Source: Agrypnia vestita
Lineage: Eukaryota; Arthropoda; Insecta; Trichoptera; Phryganeidae
Direction of reading: 5' to 3'
Length of the DNA: 64,000 nt
NCBI GenBank assembly: GCA_016648135.1
Contig: JADDOH010001585.1
Coordinates: 98,773-162,772, forward strand
A program made the translations under genes and the position numbers. The notes below the pieces were generated by a model, which worked only from the letters and a program-made list of their open reading frames with translations, made no database searches and was not told where the DNA came from. Of this stretch, positions 33,263-44,890 are shown piece by piece. Numbering within the stretch: the stretch's first letter is position 1; each line of letters opens with the position of its first letter.

Positions 33263-34547
33263 TTAGGTCCTTACATATGAAATTAACGTTTAGTATGGGA
33301 GGAACATAAAGCCGATTTTTTTTATTATAATATATTTATTTAATCAAAGTATGTACCATTGCTATCTATGCACTTTTGCCATCTCATAGGTAGTTCAACG
33401 ATCCCTTTACTATAAAAACCATTCGGACGGGAATCAATAAAATCTTTGAAGGCGGTTTTGACTGCCCCATCGGAGTTGAATTTTTTCCTTTGCAAGAAGT
33501 TATCCAACTTTCGAAAAAAATGGTAATCTGTTGGGGCAAGGTCCGGAGAGTACGGTGGATGTCTTAGACATTCCAATTGAAGCTCCTCTAATTTGGTAGC
33601 CGTCTGTTGTGCAGTGTGTGGTCTAGCGTTATCATGAAGCAGCAGTGGCCTAGAGCGATTAACCAGCCTCGGTTGTTTAGCAGCTAGCTTTTCCATCATG
33701 GTTTGCAGTTGCTGACAATAGACATCTGCCGTAATCGTCTGGCCAGATTTAAGGAAGCTGTAGTGAACGACACCAGCACTAGTCCACCAAACGCTCACAA
33801 GTAACTTTTTTGGAGTCAATTTTCGCTTGGGGCATGGTTTGGCTGGTTCGGCAGGGTTCAGCCATTGCGATGAGCGCTTCCGATTATCGTACAGGATCCA
33901 CTTTTCATCACAGGTAATGATTCGATTTAAAATCCCTTCATTATTGTGCCGGTTGAGTAATGCAACGCAGCAGTCAACGCGCGTTTGTTGATTTGCTTCA
34001 CTCAATTCGTGAGGTACCCACCTTTCAAGCTTTTTCACCTTACCAATTTGCTTCAAGTGGATTAAAACAGTTTTATCACTAACACCGCAGCCTGCAGCTA
34101 ACTCGGATGTGGCTTGCGATGGATCCGCTTCCACAATAGCCTTCAATTCTTCTTTATCAACTTTGGTCTCCGGCCGTCCACGGGGCTTGTTCTGCAGGTC
34201 GAAATTTCCAGAACGAAAACGTTGGAACCAAAAACGCACTGTGTTTTCTTTTGCGGCACCGTCGCCATACACATCATTAATCCTTCGAGCCGTTTCTGCA
34301 GCACTGGTGCCACGGTGGAACTCGTACTCGTAAATAACGCGATATTTCAAGTTTTTCATTTTGTAAACTGAGTGACGCAAAGAAAAAAACAATTGAGGAA
34401 AAAACAAATGAATTATAATTTTCAAAACACAAATACATGAGTAAATAGCTGTATAAATTTGGATTTGGAATTCCTAACCAATGAGAAGATATTTGAGATC
34501 AAATTTGCCAGTACGGAAAAACGTCAATTTCATATGTAAGGACCTAA
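33263..34547 (-). mobile_element. Complete mariner element, 1,285 bp
   Basis: Terminal inverted repeats start TTAGGTCCTTACATATGAAA at 33263 and, on the opposite strand, at 34547. They match over about 28 bp with one visible mismatch. Both ends abut TA (33261-33262 and 34548-34549), the target duplication of the Tc1/mariner superfamily. The single transposase gene is on the minus strand and uninterrupted. Length and architecture are standard for mariner. The lack of frameshifts and near-identical ends point to recent insertion. Whether it still transposes cannot be judged from sequence. Confidence 0.95.
33340..34359 (-). CDS. Mariner transposase (DD34D), intact
   Basis: This protein cuts and pastes the surrounding element. 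It binds the terminal repeats as a dimer and cleaves and joins DNA in the nucleus. I chose the ATG at 34357-34359 (MKNLKYRVIY...), giving 339 residues, close to the usual 340-350. A 22-codon in-frame extension upstream has no mariner similarity. Visible features: paired helix-turn-helix region at about 1-110, with the linker motif PRGRP at 59-63; the dimer/linker motif WVPHEL at 114-119; catalytic D151 (TCDEKW), D243 (LHDNARPH) and D278 (YSPDLAPTDYHFF), with exactly 34 residues between the last two. All three acidic residues are present. An AATAAA-like signal lies just past the stop. The subfamily was not assigned. Confidence 0.95.
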   Translation of the reverse strand: MKNLKYRVIYEYEFHRGTSAAETARRINDVYGDGAAKENTVRFWFQRFRSGNFDLQNKPRGRPETKVDKEELKAIVEADPSQATSELAAGCGVSDKTVLIHLKQIGKVKKLERWVPHELSEANQQTRVDCCVALLNRHNNEGILNRIITCDEKWILYDNRKRSSQWLNPAEPAKPCPKRKLTPKKLLVSVWWTSAGVVHYSFLKSGQTITADVYCQQLQTMMEKLAAKQPRLVNRSRPLLLHDNARPHTAQQTATKLEELQLECLRHPPYSPDLAPTDYHFFRKLDNFLQRKKFNSDGAVKTAFKDFIDSRPNGFYSKGIVELPMRWQKCIDSNGTYFD

Positions 34548-34785
34548 TATATCGAACTATAATTCTATTTTATTTGTATGTAAAAAAATTGAACTCTTAT
34601 TAATAATTTAATTATTCAATTAATAATGGTTTTATACAAAGCATTTTTAAATTTTTTCCCTTTTTAAGTTTTTAACCGTAACCGTAACGTAACCGGGGAG
34701 GGGGGGGGCATGGTAATAAAACCCCACATCTGCCCTTGAACAATTATTGATGCTACCTGCGTTGTACAATTTCTGAGATGTAATG

Positions 34786-34937
34786 TGTTGTGGTCATGAC
34801 GCTCGCCTAGTGACCTTGTGGTCGGTGGCTCGAGCCTCATTCCAGGACACCATTAATTAAGTCCTTTATTCATAGCACAAGCGTGAATATGACGTGACAC
34901 GTATTACTTGTTTGTATCGCAATTAAAAAAAAAAAAA
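34786..34937 (+). repeat. tRNA-derived SINE with poly-A tail
   Basis: A-box-like TGGTCATGACGCTCGCCTAGT and B-box-like GGTGGCTCGAGCC, then TTCATAGCACAAGCGTGAAT and GTGACACGTATTACTTG, ending in an A-run. It is the opposite orientation to, and diverged from, the copies at 59.1, 60.1 and 62.3 kb. Confidence 0.65.
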
Positions 34938-34959
34938 TTCGGTCAGTTTTCATGATTTT

Positions 34960-35540
34960 TGGACATGCATGATGTTAAAATGTTTGGTGGGAGATTGCAC
35001 GATGAAAATATGCGCGTAGGCACGCAACTGCGTTTACGCCTTCCACGATTCGAGCATTCTTTCCGTTTGACGGGCTCCGATATAAAATGCACACATCGCG
35101 AATTCAAATTCACCGCACAGCTAATTGGGTATCATCGCTCGGCCACAGTTCCAGCGCGCCTTCCGCCGTATCATTAAAATCTAAAACGCAAACAGCGCTC
35201 CTGTTTTATGAAATGCGACCGCAACAAAAGCGGAAAAAAAGCCTGCATAATGCCTGTCAGAATGTGTAATTACCGGACCATCAGAATGAATCTGTTTTAA
35301 TACATCCGAAGCACTTTGTTCCCTTTGTTGCGCTGGTCCGCCATGTTTATTATAACATGACGCGCCGGGCAACAATGGCGGCGATTTTTGCAAACAGATG
35401 CACAATGGCCGCGCAGAAGACTCTAGACGCACTTGGCTGTGCGTTTTAATAAGCTTATTTGCATTCATCGCGCGGATAAAACCGCACACTTTAGATAAAC
35501 AGTCTTTTGTTTATTTTCGCAGGCGCCGGTCGATGGGTTT
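34960..35540. other. CpG-richer, high-complexity unique block (candidate regulatory element)
   Basis: About 580 bp of non-repetitive sequence, much less AT-rich than its neighbours. It contains ATTCGAGCATTCTTTCCG, CAATGGCGGCGATTTTTGCA, TAATTACCGG and other homeodomain-core-like TAATTA or TTTAT motifs. Overlapping short ORFs on both strands (72, 60 and 102 codons) show no domain. No copy exists elsewhere in the window. It looks like conserved non-coding DNA, but conservation cannot be tested here. Confidence 0.35.
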
Positions 35541-35875
35541 CCATTTCGTCTAAGACAGCCATGAATTTGGATGGCTGATTTCGAAAAATCCCCAAGTCCA
35601 TATTTCAACAACAGAAATATTCTCATTTTAGAATATATTGTAACATTTAATTTTTCATTTCAAAATCTTTATAAATTCTTGTACATTATACCTAGTTTAA
35701 TTTCACACCAGGGCTTACATTACTAACCTGAGTCGTTTAGTATCAAAACCCACCCAACCACTATATTTGTTTATTTTTAGATTTTAACGTCAAAACATTT
35801 TCCAAGCTCATTCCGTGTTAAAATCAGCTTGAGTTTCAAAACAAACATGTACCCAAATTCCCTAGAATATAATAT

Positions 35876-36305
35876 TGTCACGTGTCGTGTCTGCGGGGGA
35901 ATGAATGATAACGATGGAAACCAATTAGCGATTTATTAATTACTGATTATTAATTATTTAGTGTACAAAGTCTCTTAACACTATAAAACTAAACGCTATT
36001 CTTTAAATTACACTACTTTGTAATTTATCACTCGTATAATATTCACGAGAACATTCCATTTAATTTTTGCTTGTATTAATCGCTCCGGTTTACTTCACTA
36101 CTTTAGTAAGAACTTCGTTTATTCGCTCAATATTGTCGCTTCAAATGGCCGCTCCGGCTGACTGCTTTAATTTCGCTGTCTAACGCGACTCAACTACAAA
36201 ATTCGCCTCTTTTGGCGCTCTTATTTATATCTGAGAATGCTGATATGGATCCTCCTAGACTTTCCCAGTATTTAAGAGAATACTCCTGTGGCTTTATTTC
36301 CCTCA
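35876..36305 (-). mobile_element. LTR-like block (possible gypsy-type solo LTR)
   Basis: The left end TGTCACGTGTCGTG and right end CCCTCA give TG...CA. Read leftward there is a TATA-like ATATAAATAAGAGCGCC near 36233-36217 and, about 290 bp later, an AATAAATCGC polyadenylation-like signal near 35936. This order fits U3-R-U5 of an LTR. No matching target duplication was found and the right boundary is uncertain. There is no internal coding sequence on either side. Confidence 0.35.
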
Positions 36306-36507
36306 ACTTCAAAATAAACTTAGTTTGTGTTGTTGTTTATTATTAAAAAATCTTTAAATCGATATTCTTACCTACAACAAAATTATGAATAAAAAAGTGC
36401 ACGAAAAAAAACCTTTATTGAAGATACTTTTATGTGGTTTTTAGTCACATAATTTTAGATATGAAATTTTATAATATAACTTGCTTATTAATCAATATTT
36501 AAAATAC

Positions 36508-36612
36508 TTGCCCACCGGGTCAATGTTCCCAGTCTCAGACCCGAAAACCAGCAAAACAGTCCTATGTCCGTAGCACAGGCATTTAGCTTTTTGTTTTAGC
36601 TAAACTATTGAA
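36508..36612 (+). repeat. Degenerate SINE copy (GTAGCACAGGCATTTAGC)
   Basis: GGTCAATGTTCCCAGTCTCA, then CCTATGTCCGTAGCACAGGC and ATTTAGCTTTTTG. It aligns loosely with the 'CATAGCACAAGCG...TTAGCTTA' body of the SINE family at 59.1-62.5 kb. Confidence 0.45.
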
Positions 36613-38614
36613 AATTAAATATTCACTATTGTAAATAATCACTCTATTTCATATGCAGAATACCTATTCGATTTCATCTCGCTTTACATCAACTACTTTC
36701 AGTGATATATTTTTCGCAATATTTTAAGGTAAAATGACAAAATTAGTTACGTTGTATAAATCCAGGAGTTTTGTTATCTCATAGCCAGATAAAGTGGACC
36801 TAGGGAAATGATTAAATTGGACACCCAAATATTTGTTTCCTCATATGTTTATATCTGCGGTTTAGTGGCGGCTGACCATGGAAATAGTCTGCGTGCCTCA
36901 AGGACAGGGATATCCATGACATACACAAATAAGGCAACAAATCCTAAATTTAAATTGGGTGCGGAATTCAAAATTTAGAAAAAGCATGCTTAAAAAAGAT
37001 ATCAATAGGCAATTCCTTTATAATTCTTTTGGGAAAATTCGGCGAAGGAAATGTTTTACCCAGAAACGAAAAGTATCTACCGGATCATAACACAATATAC
37101 CTACATTCAAATGGCAACATGATTAAAATGCTGAATCTATGTTATTGTCAATGATGCTACTGAATGAACGATGTACCAATATAACTAAAGATAATTGAGA
37201 AAAGTGCATTTTGCACCGCAATCCTTATTTTATTTTTTTAGGTTATCCAAAAAATGTTCGTTTTTATCTGACCTTCACGAGCAAAAACGCCACAATTTTG
37301 AGGCGTAATTAAACCACTATTTTATTTATATATTTAAGCTTACACAGTGAGTACAGAACAATATACTTTTGAATTTAATTTGTTTAATTTTTCAGTAAAT
37401 TTCATTACTGTTTTTTAATTTAAAGTAAAAATAAATTAACCTCCGTCTCCTTTCCAGATCGATGTTATGGTAAAAGAGTTAGATCTATCCATTATATCTA
37501 CCCTTGGAATCTAAATAGTAACAATATTCTCCAAACAAACATTAAATTAAAATTTATAATTTTTAAAAATTAAAAGTATGTATAAATAACATCATTTATA
37601 ATTTTTTAGAATAAAATATATTCGCTTACCAATGAATACAAAACAAATCCGAGAGAGAAGTATGAAATACATTTACAAAAATTAATGAGAACAATAATTA
37701 TTCCTAGATATTGGTCAGAGTTATTTCTGACTGATCCCTACCCGATTGTATCGCGTATTGTGTCCATACAATATTTTCATTAGGTTATCTAATATTATCT
37801 GGATAAAGATGGTAAATTTTGTAAGCTTGAATGATCAAATACATTGTGTAAGAATATGTAAGCTTGATAATACGAAATCAAATTAATTACTTTAGAAAAG
37901 CCTTTCACGAATAAATAGCAATCAAATCCATGAAATCATGAAAAAGTGTATGATGTATCTTAGTTTAAATATACAGCATTGAGACATACATATTAAGGTT
38001 ACACAGATCACAATCACATTGAAAATTCTTCTTTAAAATTATTTTAAATAAATATGTTTTTAGTAATGAAGCGACGTTGGGTTTATGGTTTGTGAATAGC
38101 AAAACTGAACAGTTAGAAAGGCTAATTAATCATTAACATTTTTATAGTTGTCATTCTTCATTCCTTTAAGACCCCATGGTAACGAGTGTACTTTTATTTA
38201 TTCCTGTGTATAGGAACATCAACAGGTCATTAGGAAACCTAGGATAAATAGTTCTGGAGTGGCATTAAAAACATTTTATAAAAGTAATGCTGATAGCGTG
38301 TTCAAAATAGGTAGCTTTTTACGGTAAAGATATTAAGATTAATGTCAAGAGTTGTGTCGTAAAAAAACTAATTAAATTACGAATTGTGTTTTAAATCAAC
38401 ATGTCAAACGAGACACAATATTACCACTCAGGCAAATAGAACGTGGATTTCAACGTGGTCTATTGTATGACACATATTTTTTTATGATTATGTCTTATGT
38501 TTTTATTATAAAACACACACGAACGACCATTACTAAATTTATCAAAGTCTCGTAAATTAGTAAGTGCAATCGCATCTAAGATTTCCTACTATTTAGAACA
38601 TAGCCCTTTAATAC
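36613..38614. other. AT-rich non-coding, nothing recognised
   Basis: No ORF of 60 codons or more on either strand and no repeat termini. A long quiet stretch. Confidence 0.5.
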
Positions 38615-39172
38615 ATTACCGACCTTTGCATTACATTTTCCCCAAAAGACAACTAATACTTCGCTCAGCATCAACATCTAATACAAGTAGGTTAGCTGAA
38701 GTAAATTGCGTCCACAAAACCAATTTCGATGACCGTGCTTTCGCGGTGGCTGGACCAAAGTTATCTAATAAACCGAGACAAACAGACAGCTTACCACAGT
38801 TCAAAAACAAATAAAGACGCACTTTTTTAGACAATCATATAAAAACCTATAGAATCAGACCGTTACAACACAACCTAATTTCTATTCCTAGTATGCACTC
38901 CGCGAAAACACCTTATTCTTCCTGGCACTTCCAATTATTATAGTTACAAAAGTTAATTCCAATTTTATGTTATTTTTACATTTTCATTTATAGTTATAAA
39001 GGTTAATTCCATGTCATCTAGAGGATAAGTAAAAGTTATTAAGTTTTTTAGTCAGTAAGTTGTTTTGTAATAAATAAAAAATTGTGTGAAGCGCCCTTGA
39101 GGTGAGTTCTCACGAAAACAGTGCTATATAAATGATCCAATTATTATTATTATTATTGTTATTATTATCTTT
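38615..39172 (+). pseudogene. CR1/L2-like LINE 3' end with (ATT)n tail
   Basis: The frame at 38626-38814 includes RQLILRSASTSNTSRLAE, then FAVAGPKLSN and a degenerate LFKK-like end. It corresponds to the region after residue 95 of the copy at 3205-3930. The 3' UTR reads GAAGCGCCCTTGAGGTGAGT, GTGCTATATAAATGATCCAA and an ATT-repeat tail (39135-39170). Frames are broken. Confidence 0.75.
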
Positions 39173-41419
39173 TAAAAGACCAATAATATAGTCAGTTGTC
39201 TAGATGATAGCGTCTCCTGTGGGGTGGATTACCAGTTTTACTTTTATCTTTTGTAGGTTTTCCACGAGGGCGGGTTCCATGAGGCTGATGCGATATAAGG
39301 GAGTCTGGTGTTGTCCATTACGTGGACATGACCCTACCAGTCCCCCCTTCCAATAATTATAAAACAAATCTTAAATTAAAACATTAAACTGTTACCTGTT
39401 CAACATTAACAATGTACGCGTAATTTCTCTTACAGTGTTATGCCAGTGAAATGAAATGACTTTTAGTAAAGTAATTTTATACATTTTAATGAATTTAAAT
39501 TACAAGATATAGGGGGTATCCATAAAATAAGTCATTAATTATTACAGTCATTAACTGCTATTATCTAGTGCTCAATGATGAAAAATAATTTATGAAATGA
39601 ATAAAAACAATAATAAATCAAAAATAAAAAAGTTTAATATACGTTACCTCTTTATTTGTAATAGAAACGATTCATGAAAAATGCAAAGTTAAATAATTAA
39701 CCTTTTTAGATAACGGTACACTTTTAAAGAAATAAAAGGTGGATATAGTTGAAATTATATAGGTTCGTGATATACTTTGGGATAGGATGATATTGTTGTG
39801 CGTTTGTGATAATTTCAAGTATTTTCTGCAGTTTTGTGCTTTTACCTGTTTCTGAGTTAATTTTACTTATTAGGTATTCCGAAAACATGGCATACATTGT
39901 ACTTACTTTTGTAGATACATGTGCGCTTATATTAGCAGAAAATTACATTTAACACCTACCTAGAATTTATATAGTAAATATTTTATTTAAAATTCATACA
40001 ATTTTGCTCCTTTCTTATGACCTCTGACATTTCATTGAATAGATTTTTGAGATTCGGCATTCATCACATTGAATCTCTTTTGCTTTTATCATTTTCATAC
40101 TCGCGTGAATCTGCATTAATTTTTCATATGATAGACGACTGCAGCGAAGTCTCAAATTGAAGAAGCAAATTTGTTTTCAAATTGTTATATCTATTATAAA
40201 TTTACGCTCACATCGGATCATTAATGATAAGCATCTTTAATGTAAATGATGCGTAATTCTATGTTAACGATTTGCATCTGTAATGGATACGATATGCATC
40301 TTTATTTTTTTTAAAGTACGCCTGGATTACATGTATGATTAAAATATTCTCGCCCTTTTGACTGACCGACTGTTCCATAATCGGATCCATTGAAAAAATA
40401 TCTTTGGCCTCTGACGAGATGCTATCATGGAACCCATCCACACGATTTCACTCACACAGGGCACGCAAGTGAGGAGTCGCACGCACTGGTCGAGTTCCCA
40501 AGCTGCCATCAGACGTGCAGCAGACTGGTCACCGATCGCGTGATGTGATCATCAGCAGGCATAATCAACGCACATTAAATACTTCTTCCTTTCGGCCAAG
40601 GCCAAAACTGAAGTCGCTGTACCGGAACCATTACAGAAATCAAATTTGTATAAAGTATCCCTAAATTTCCAAGCCGACTATGGTCGGTCTGGTCACTCGA
40701 GAGCTATTTTAATTTACACTCAATTAAATTATATTAAAAAATAATTACATTGTTATCTATCAATTTTTGTGTTTGTTTCTCCACACACCAAATAGTAATG
40801 AAAAAGAGTGTTATCATTATGATAATCTAATAATATAAGCCTTGTTGTCTATGCGAGTTTAATCATCTTTTATATTTTTTTCACTACGTAAGTTTCTAGA
40901 CAAAAATAATCACTCATCGACAGGTGAAGTATCAAACTGACTTGTTACAAATATTTTTACATTGATTTTATTCAAATATACATTAATGGGTAGGTCCTGG
41001 AAAAAGGGTGTAAGTTTAAGTTGTAAGTTTTTTTAATTTTTTTTTATTTGTTTCCAATATACATATACATATGTATTTAGATGCCAAATTGCTCATTAGT
41101 TTTACGGTTTAATGATCATAATGAATAATATCTACAACGTAAATGCCAAATCTATCAATCGTACCTAGTGTTGTCATTTTTTAATATATCTAACTTAAAA
41201 TGGCCTTTAATAAAGTTACACGTGAAAATTTTGAAAATTTCATTAAACTTTGTAATACACCCACATTGGGTTAAATTTATTTTCGTATAAGAGATTCTAT
41301 TCATTCAAACCTCAAATATTATTAATTATTAGAGATTCTCTCATTCACGTTTACAAATATCATATATACATACACAGAAAATATTAAAATACAAAGTATT
41401 CGTAACAGTGTCAGCACGC
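39173..41419. other. Non-coding stretch, no confident feature
   Basis: 39185-39350 is GC-richer (CTCCTGTGGGGTGGATTACC ... GGTTTTCCACGAGGGCGGGT) and might be a degraded repeat. 40430-40570 is also more complex. No domain or terminal repeat was recognised. Confidence 0.4.
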
Positions 41420-41935
41420 TTCAACACAAAGAAAAAAAATGTATGACCTAGTAGACCATAGCGTATCTCAAGAAGTCTTGAAGCCTTGTAAGGTCTGGGA
41501 AAATAAAAATAAGCAAGATCAAGATGTACAAGATATGCATGCTACCTATCATGACATATGCTGTAGAGACACGGGCTGACACTGTCCGTACAAAATGACC
41601 TCTCCAAACATCTGAAATGAAAGTGCTGAGGTCCGTTACTGAAAAAACTCTACGTGATCGTGTCCAAAATGTAGACATAAGAAATACCTGTAAAATAGAG
41701 GTCGTAGCACGATGGATTAAATCCAGAAGGAAATTCTGGACGGAGCACGTAGCCAGGATGAACAGTGGCAGACTCGTACATACAGCAGCTAATGAAATCT
41801 TCTCCGGACTCACCCACCTGAAAGACCACCTAAAAGATGGAGGGACAGCTGGACCTCATCATCCCAGTAGACAGTTTTCTGTATCACAGCTCAATAGATG
41901 TAACAAAAGAAAAAGTAGAAGAACAGTAGTGCACA
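41420..41935 (+). pseudogene. RTE-like LINE 3' end, RT C-terminal segment
   Basis: The plus strand gives KIKMYKICMLPIMTYAVETR, then a stop. The ORF at 41617-41952 has SEMKVLRSVTEKTLRDRVQN, then 'DIRNTCKIEVVARWIKSRRKFWTEHVARMN'. This is the classic 'MTY..ETRA...EM..LR.I.G.T..DR..N..IR' C-terminal series of insect endonuclease/RT LINEs. The last residues of that ORF are untranslated tail read through. It is the best-preserved copy of the family at 3925 and 28010. Confidence 0.8.
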
Positions 41936-42083
41936 AATTCTGCAGTAATTAATAATGAGAGTAAGGTTCTATTACTTTAAAATGTTAATACTTCTGAAAA
42001 ATGCATATTGCTCAGTTGAATATACCTATGTATGATTATACCTCGGTACAGTAATAACATAATCCATCCAAATGTTTGATTAT

Positions 42084-42118
42084 ACATTAAACTACTCGGT
42101 TTTCAAGTAGTTTAATGT
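42084..42118. repeat. Short hairpin, 13-bp perfect arms
   Basis: ACATTAAACTACT and AGTAGTTTAATGT flank a 9-base centre. No linked gene or U-tract was seen, so it is not called a terminator. Confidence 0.7.
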
Positions 42119-42210
42119 TATATAAGTTTTATTCCGTCCATTCTGAAGAATTCAAGTGAAGTTTTTCACCTTGATAATTGAGATTTGCGTGATTTAGGAT
42201 TAATCGATAT

Positions 42211-42398
42211 AATTATTATTAATTTGAGAAAACGAATAAAATTTATATAAACCACACTGATTATTTGTTATCTTCTACCGGTTTCGATACTGTATAGTAT
42301 AGTACAAAAAATCAGTGTGGTTTATACAAAGTTTGTAAGTTTTCTCAAATTAATAATTACATCCAACCACAAAGTTAACGCTTTAAGCATCAAAAAAT
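42211..42398. mobile_element. Foldback element, CCGGTTTCGATAC family, complete copy
   Basis: The left arm (AATTATTATTAATTTGAGAA ... ATATAAACCACACTGATT) and right arm (AATCAGTGTGGTTTATACAA ... TTCTCAAATTAATAATTA) are inverses. They surround CTACCGGTTTCGATACTGTA. A further 40 bp (CATCCAACCACAAAGTTAAC) also recurs at 31100, so the element extends beyond the arms. Partial copies are at 32430 and 31381. Confidence 0.75.
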
Positions 42399-43079
42399 TC
42401 ACTTTAAATTCAATTTCTGTATTAAAATAATTTACAAGATAATTTATAATTCAATCATCCCATCATTCGTCCATCACACAATAAAACATCAGTCGAGTTG
42501 AAAAAAAAAAATATTCTCTTGGTTCCCTAGTCTATTCGAAAGCGTAATATTACAAAATTACTTCAGGTCTACAATGGAGTCCATTTTCGGATTCCTCTCA
42601 AATGTTTAAAGTCATTACTGGCCGCTGGATCTCTGGGACCTTTTCTCATCGGCTGCTGCGGCTACCACGGCTTGTGACACTCCAAAACAATTTGGTCTGT
42701 AGAAGAATGACCGAACATTCTTAAAAAGAACTGTAAAAAATACAAAGATCTCAAATAATTCCATTGAAATGTTACCAGCTTTGATACTTAATGGACGGAG
42801 GTTAAATTAATAAAATACATTTTAATTTAAATAATTGAAACGCGATATTTTCGAAACCAAGTCGTATCTGTACTGGAAGGTGTTTTGTTACTAGAAAAAA
42901 TAAACGAAATTCTCAAAATATTTTGAAAAATGAACATTTGCATATTGGAGGAGATAGTTTTTGTATCTATTACATGCAAATTTCTTGTTCTTCTAACGTT
43001 ATGGACCATTAACAATATTTGTATATGTATGAGAATAAAATAATTATTAAATTCGTCCAAATTAAAAATATAGATTTAT
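42399..43079. other. Non-coding stretch, no recognised feature
   Basis: 42540-42720 is somewhat GC-richer (CTGGCCGCTGGATCTCTGGG). A 77-codon minus-strand ORF (42827-43060) has no recognisable motif. Confidence 0.45.
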
Positions 43080-43380
43080 CATTACCAGCTGCGAAATCTA
43101 TGTATACTATATAATCAGAAGGACTGATTAAATAGTATACTCAGATGTCTCTAGCATAGTCTCTTCAAATATATGAAAGGTTTCAATTTGAAAAATACAT
43201 ACATCTTTCAAAAATTTGACAATGTGTGTATGTTGGTATATGGAATAGATGAACGTTGCATTGTATAGAGTGATCACTTAAGCCAGCTCATACAGGTTGT
43301 AATTTCGTCTCTGTGAGACTTTTATATTGTATAATTTCGTCTTTGTGAGACTTTTTTATTTTATCTTAGTTATTGACAAT
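43080..43380 (-). repeat. Dispersed repeat 'GGCTTAAGTGATCAC family', copy 2
   Basis: The reverse complement shows GAGACGAAATTACAACCTGT, then GCTGGCTTAAGTGATCACTC, then AATGCAACGTTCATC and, further on, GAGACATCTGAGTAT. It matches 44640-44880 in order. AATTTCGTCT-TGTGAGACTT occurs twice (43302 and 43334), a small internal duplication. Confidence 0.6.
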
Positions 43381-44194
43381 AGTTGGCGACTATTATCTTG
43401 ATTTCTAGAACCACAACCTCTTTTGATCTCAATTTATCCTTGATGAAATTCGGAATCTAGTATTCTCTGTTTGTCTTGTGATTTGGCCAACCAATATATT
43501 GTTATTTCCGGGTTCAACAGTATAATGAATTTTTTGAAAAACTGACCAATATATCTAATATTATTAAAAAATATATTTTTTATGACTTCCTTAATTACAC
43601 AAATAATGAAAATACCTTGGAATACGGTGCAAAAGACTAATTGTCTAATTATCTAAAAGATAAATTAGAAATACAGTTTAAAAAATCATATTTTGTCAAA
43701 ATGATAATTTAAGATTGTAATGGTATTCTTTAAAACACAACGCACACTACAAAAGGGAGCATACCTACGTACTTGTGTAGTAATTACTTTGGATAGGATC
43801 CTCATGTAATTTGATTAAATGCGTATAATACTTTCTTCCAATATCATAAATTCTTACACAGATAGACCACAAGTAAGGAACATTATTATTTTATTATCAT
43901 ACTTTACAAAGCATTAATATGTGATGCTAAAAATTTTCTCATCAAACCTATTACAATTACTCATCTGCTTATTTCATGGTTACAAATGTATCAAAACAAA
44001 TAATTATTGAATGTTGTACAATAATGCTTCAGTTAATGGACGAATTATTGAAGAATTGAGATTATTCATTTTAACTTCGTTAAGCATATAAAATTACAAA
44101 AAAATTTAAGCATACTAGTCCAAAAGTTCAATATTAAACATGTTTTACTCCTTTGTATCAATAAATTCAAGTCAAACATTTTATTTTTAAAGCA

Positions 44195-44265
44195 AATACA
44201 CATCGCAAAACACTCATGCTTGAGTAAACACTTAGATTAATTGTGACCTCACTGGGAAGTACATT
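44195..44265 (-). repeat. SINE fragment (body start)
   Basis: The reverse complement gives CAGTGAGGTCACAATTAATC, then TTTACTCAAGCATGAGTGTT and TTGCGATG. It corresponds to the junction after the B box in the SINE at 29873-30044. Confidence 0.5.
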
Positions 44266-44452
44266 TTAGTTTACATCACTTTATTAGACACAAAATCTAC
44301 ATATTTCGATTTTTTTTTAAATGAGTTGTATACCTCATCCTGAAAGAGAAAACATTGCTTTGTGGATTTTGTATTAAAAGAAGTGGTGTAGGCTTGTTAC
44401 ATGGTCTGTTATTTATATAGTCTGAGAATAAAATTAATGGATTTTATCTGCA

Positions 44453-44608
44453 TGTAATTTTCTGGGATATTCAGTCATGTATATCTGCCCTCTTTGGCCA
44501 ACGTTTCGGATCACATTGCAGGGTCTATGATCAAGGTTTATGAATATTCCAGAAAACTACACACAGAAGATTCTGAACGACCTTGAAAACCTGAGAACAT
44601 TTTTATAC
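44453..44608. mobile_element. AATATCCCAGAAAACT foldback family, copy 2
   Basis: TTTTCTGGGATATTCAGTCA, ACGTTTCGGATCACATTGCA and, inverted, AATATTCCAGAAAACTACAC. It ends AGAAGATTCTGAACGACCTT. It is internally deleted relative to 21900-22100 but keeps the outer right terminus. Confidence 0.75.
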
Positions 44609-44639
44609 TGGATTTTGTACACGCAGGTATAATTTTAAA

Positions 44640-44890
44640 TTAAGATAAATAATAGAAGTCAAACAGAAACCATCTATATGGGAAACATGTATAGAAATAT
44701 TTATAGGGTGGCCCAGGACTTATGATCACTTTACATAATGCAACGTTCACTAATTCCACAGTAAGAGTATCCACAAATCAAATTTGTGAAAGCTGTACAT
44801 CATCAGTTTCTTACATATATTCGAATTGACTATACCAGAGACATCTCTAGTCATTCCCATGAAATAGTGTTCATAGATACATAGATATTA
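44640..44890 (+). repeat. Dispersed repeat 'GGCTTAAGTGATCAC family', copy 3
   Basis: CTATATGGGAAACATGTATA, GGGTGGCCCAGGACTTATGA, TCACTTTACATAATGCAACG and TTCACTAATTCCAC, then AGACATCTCTAG. It lacks the GGCTTAAG part found at 59.7 kb. Confidence 0.65.

Noticed and set aside
34109..34371. Plus-strand ORFs over the mariner gene
   Set aside because: They are antisense shadows of the transposase N-terminus.
41617..41952. 111-codon ORF as a host gene
   Set aside because: Its residues match LINE C-terminal motifs, and its last third is untranslated LINE tail read through.
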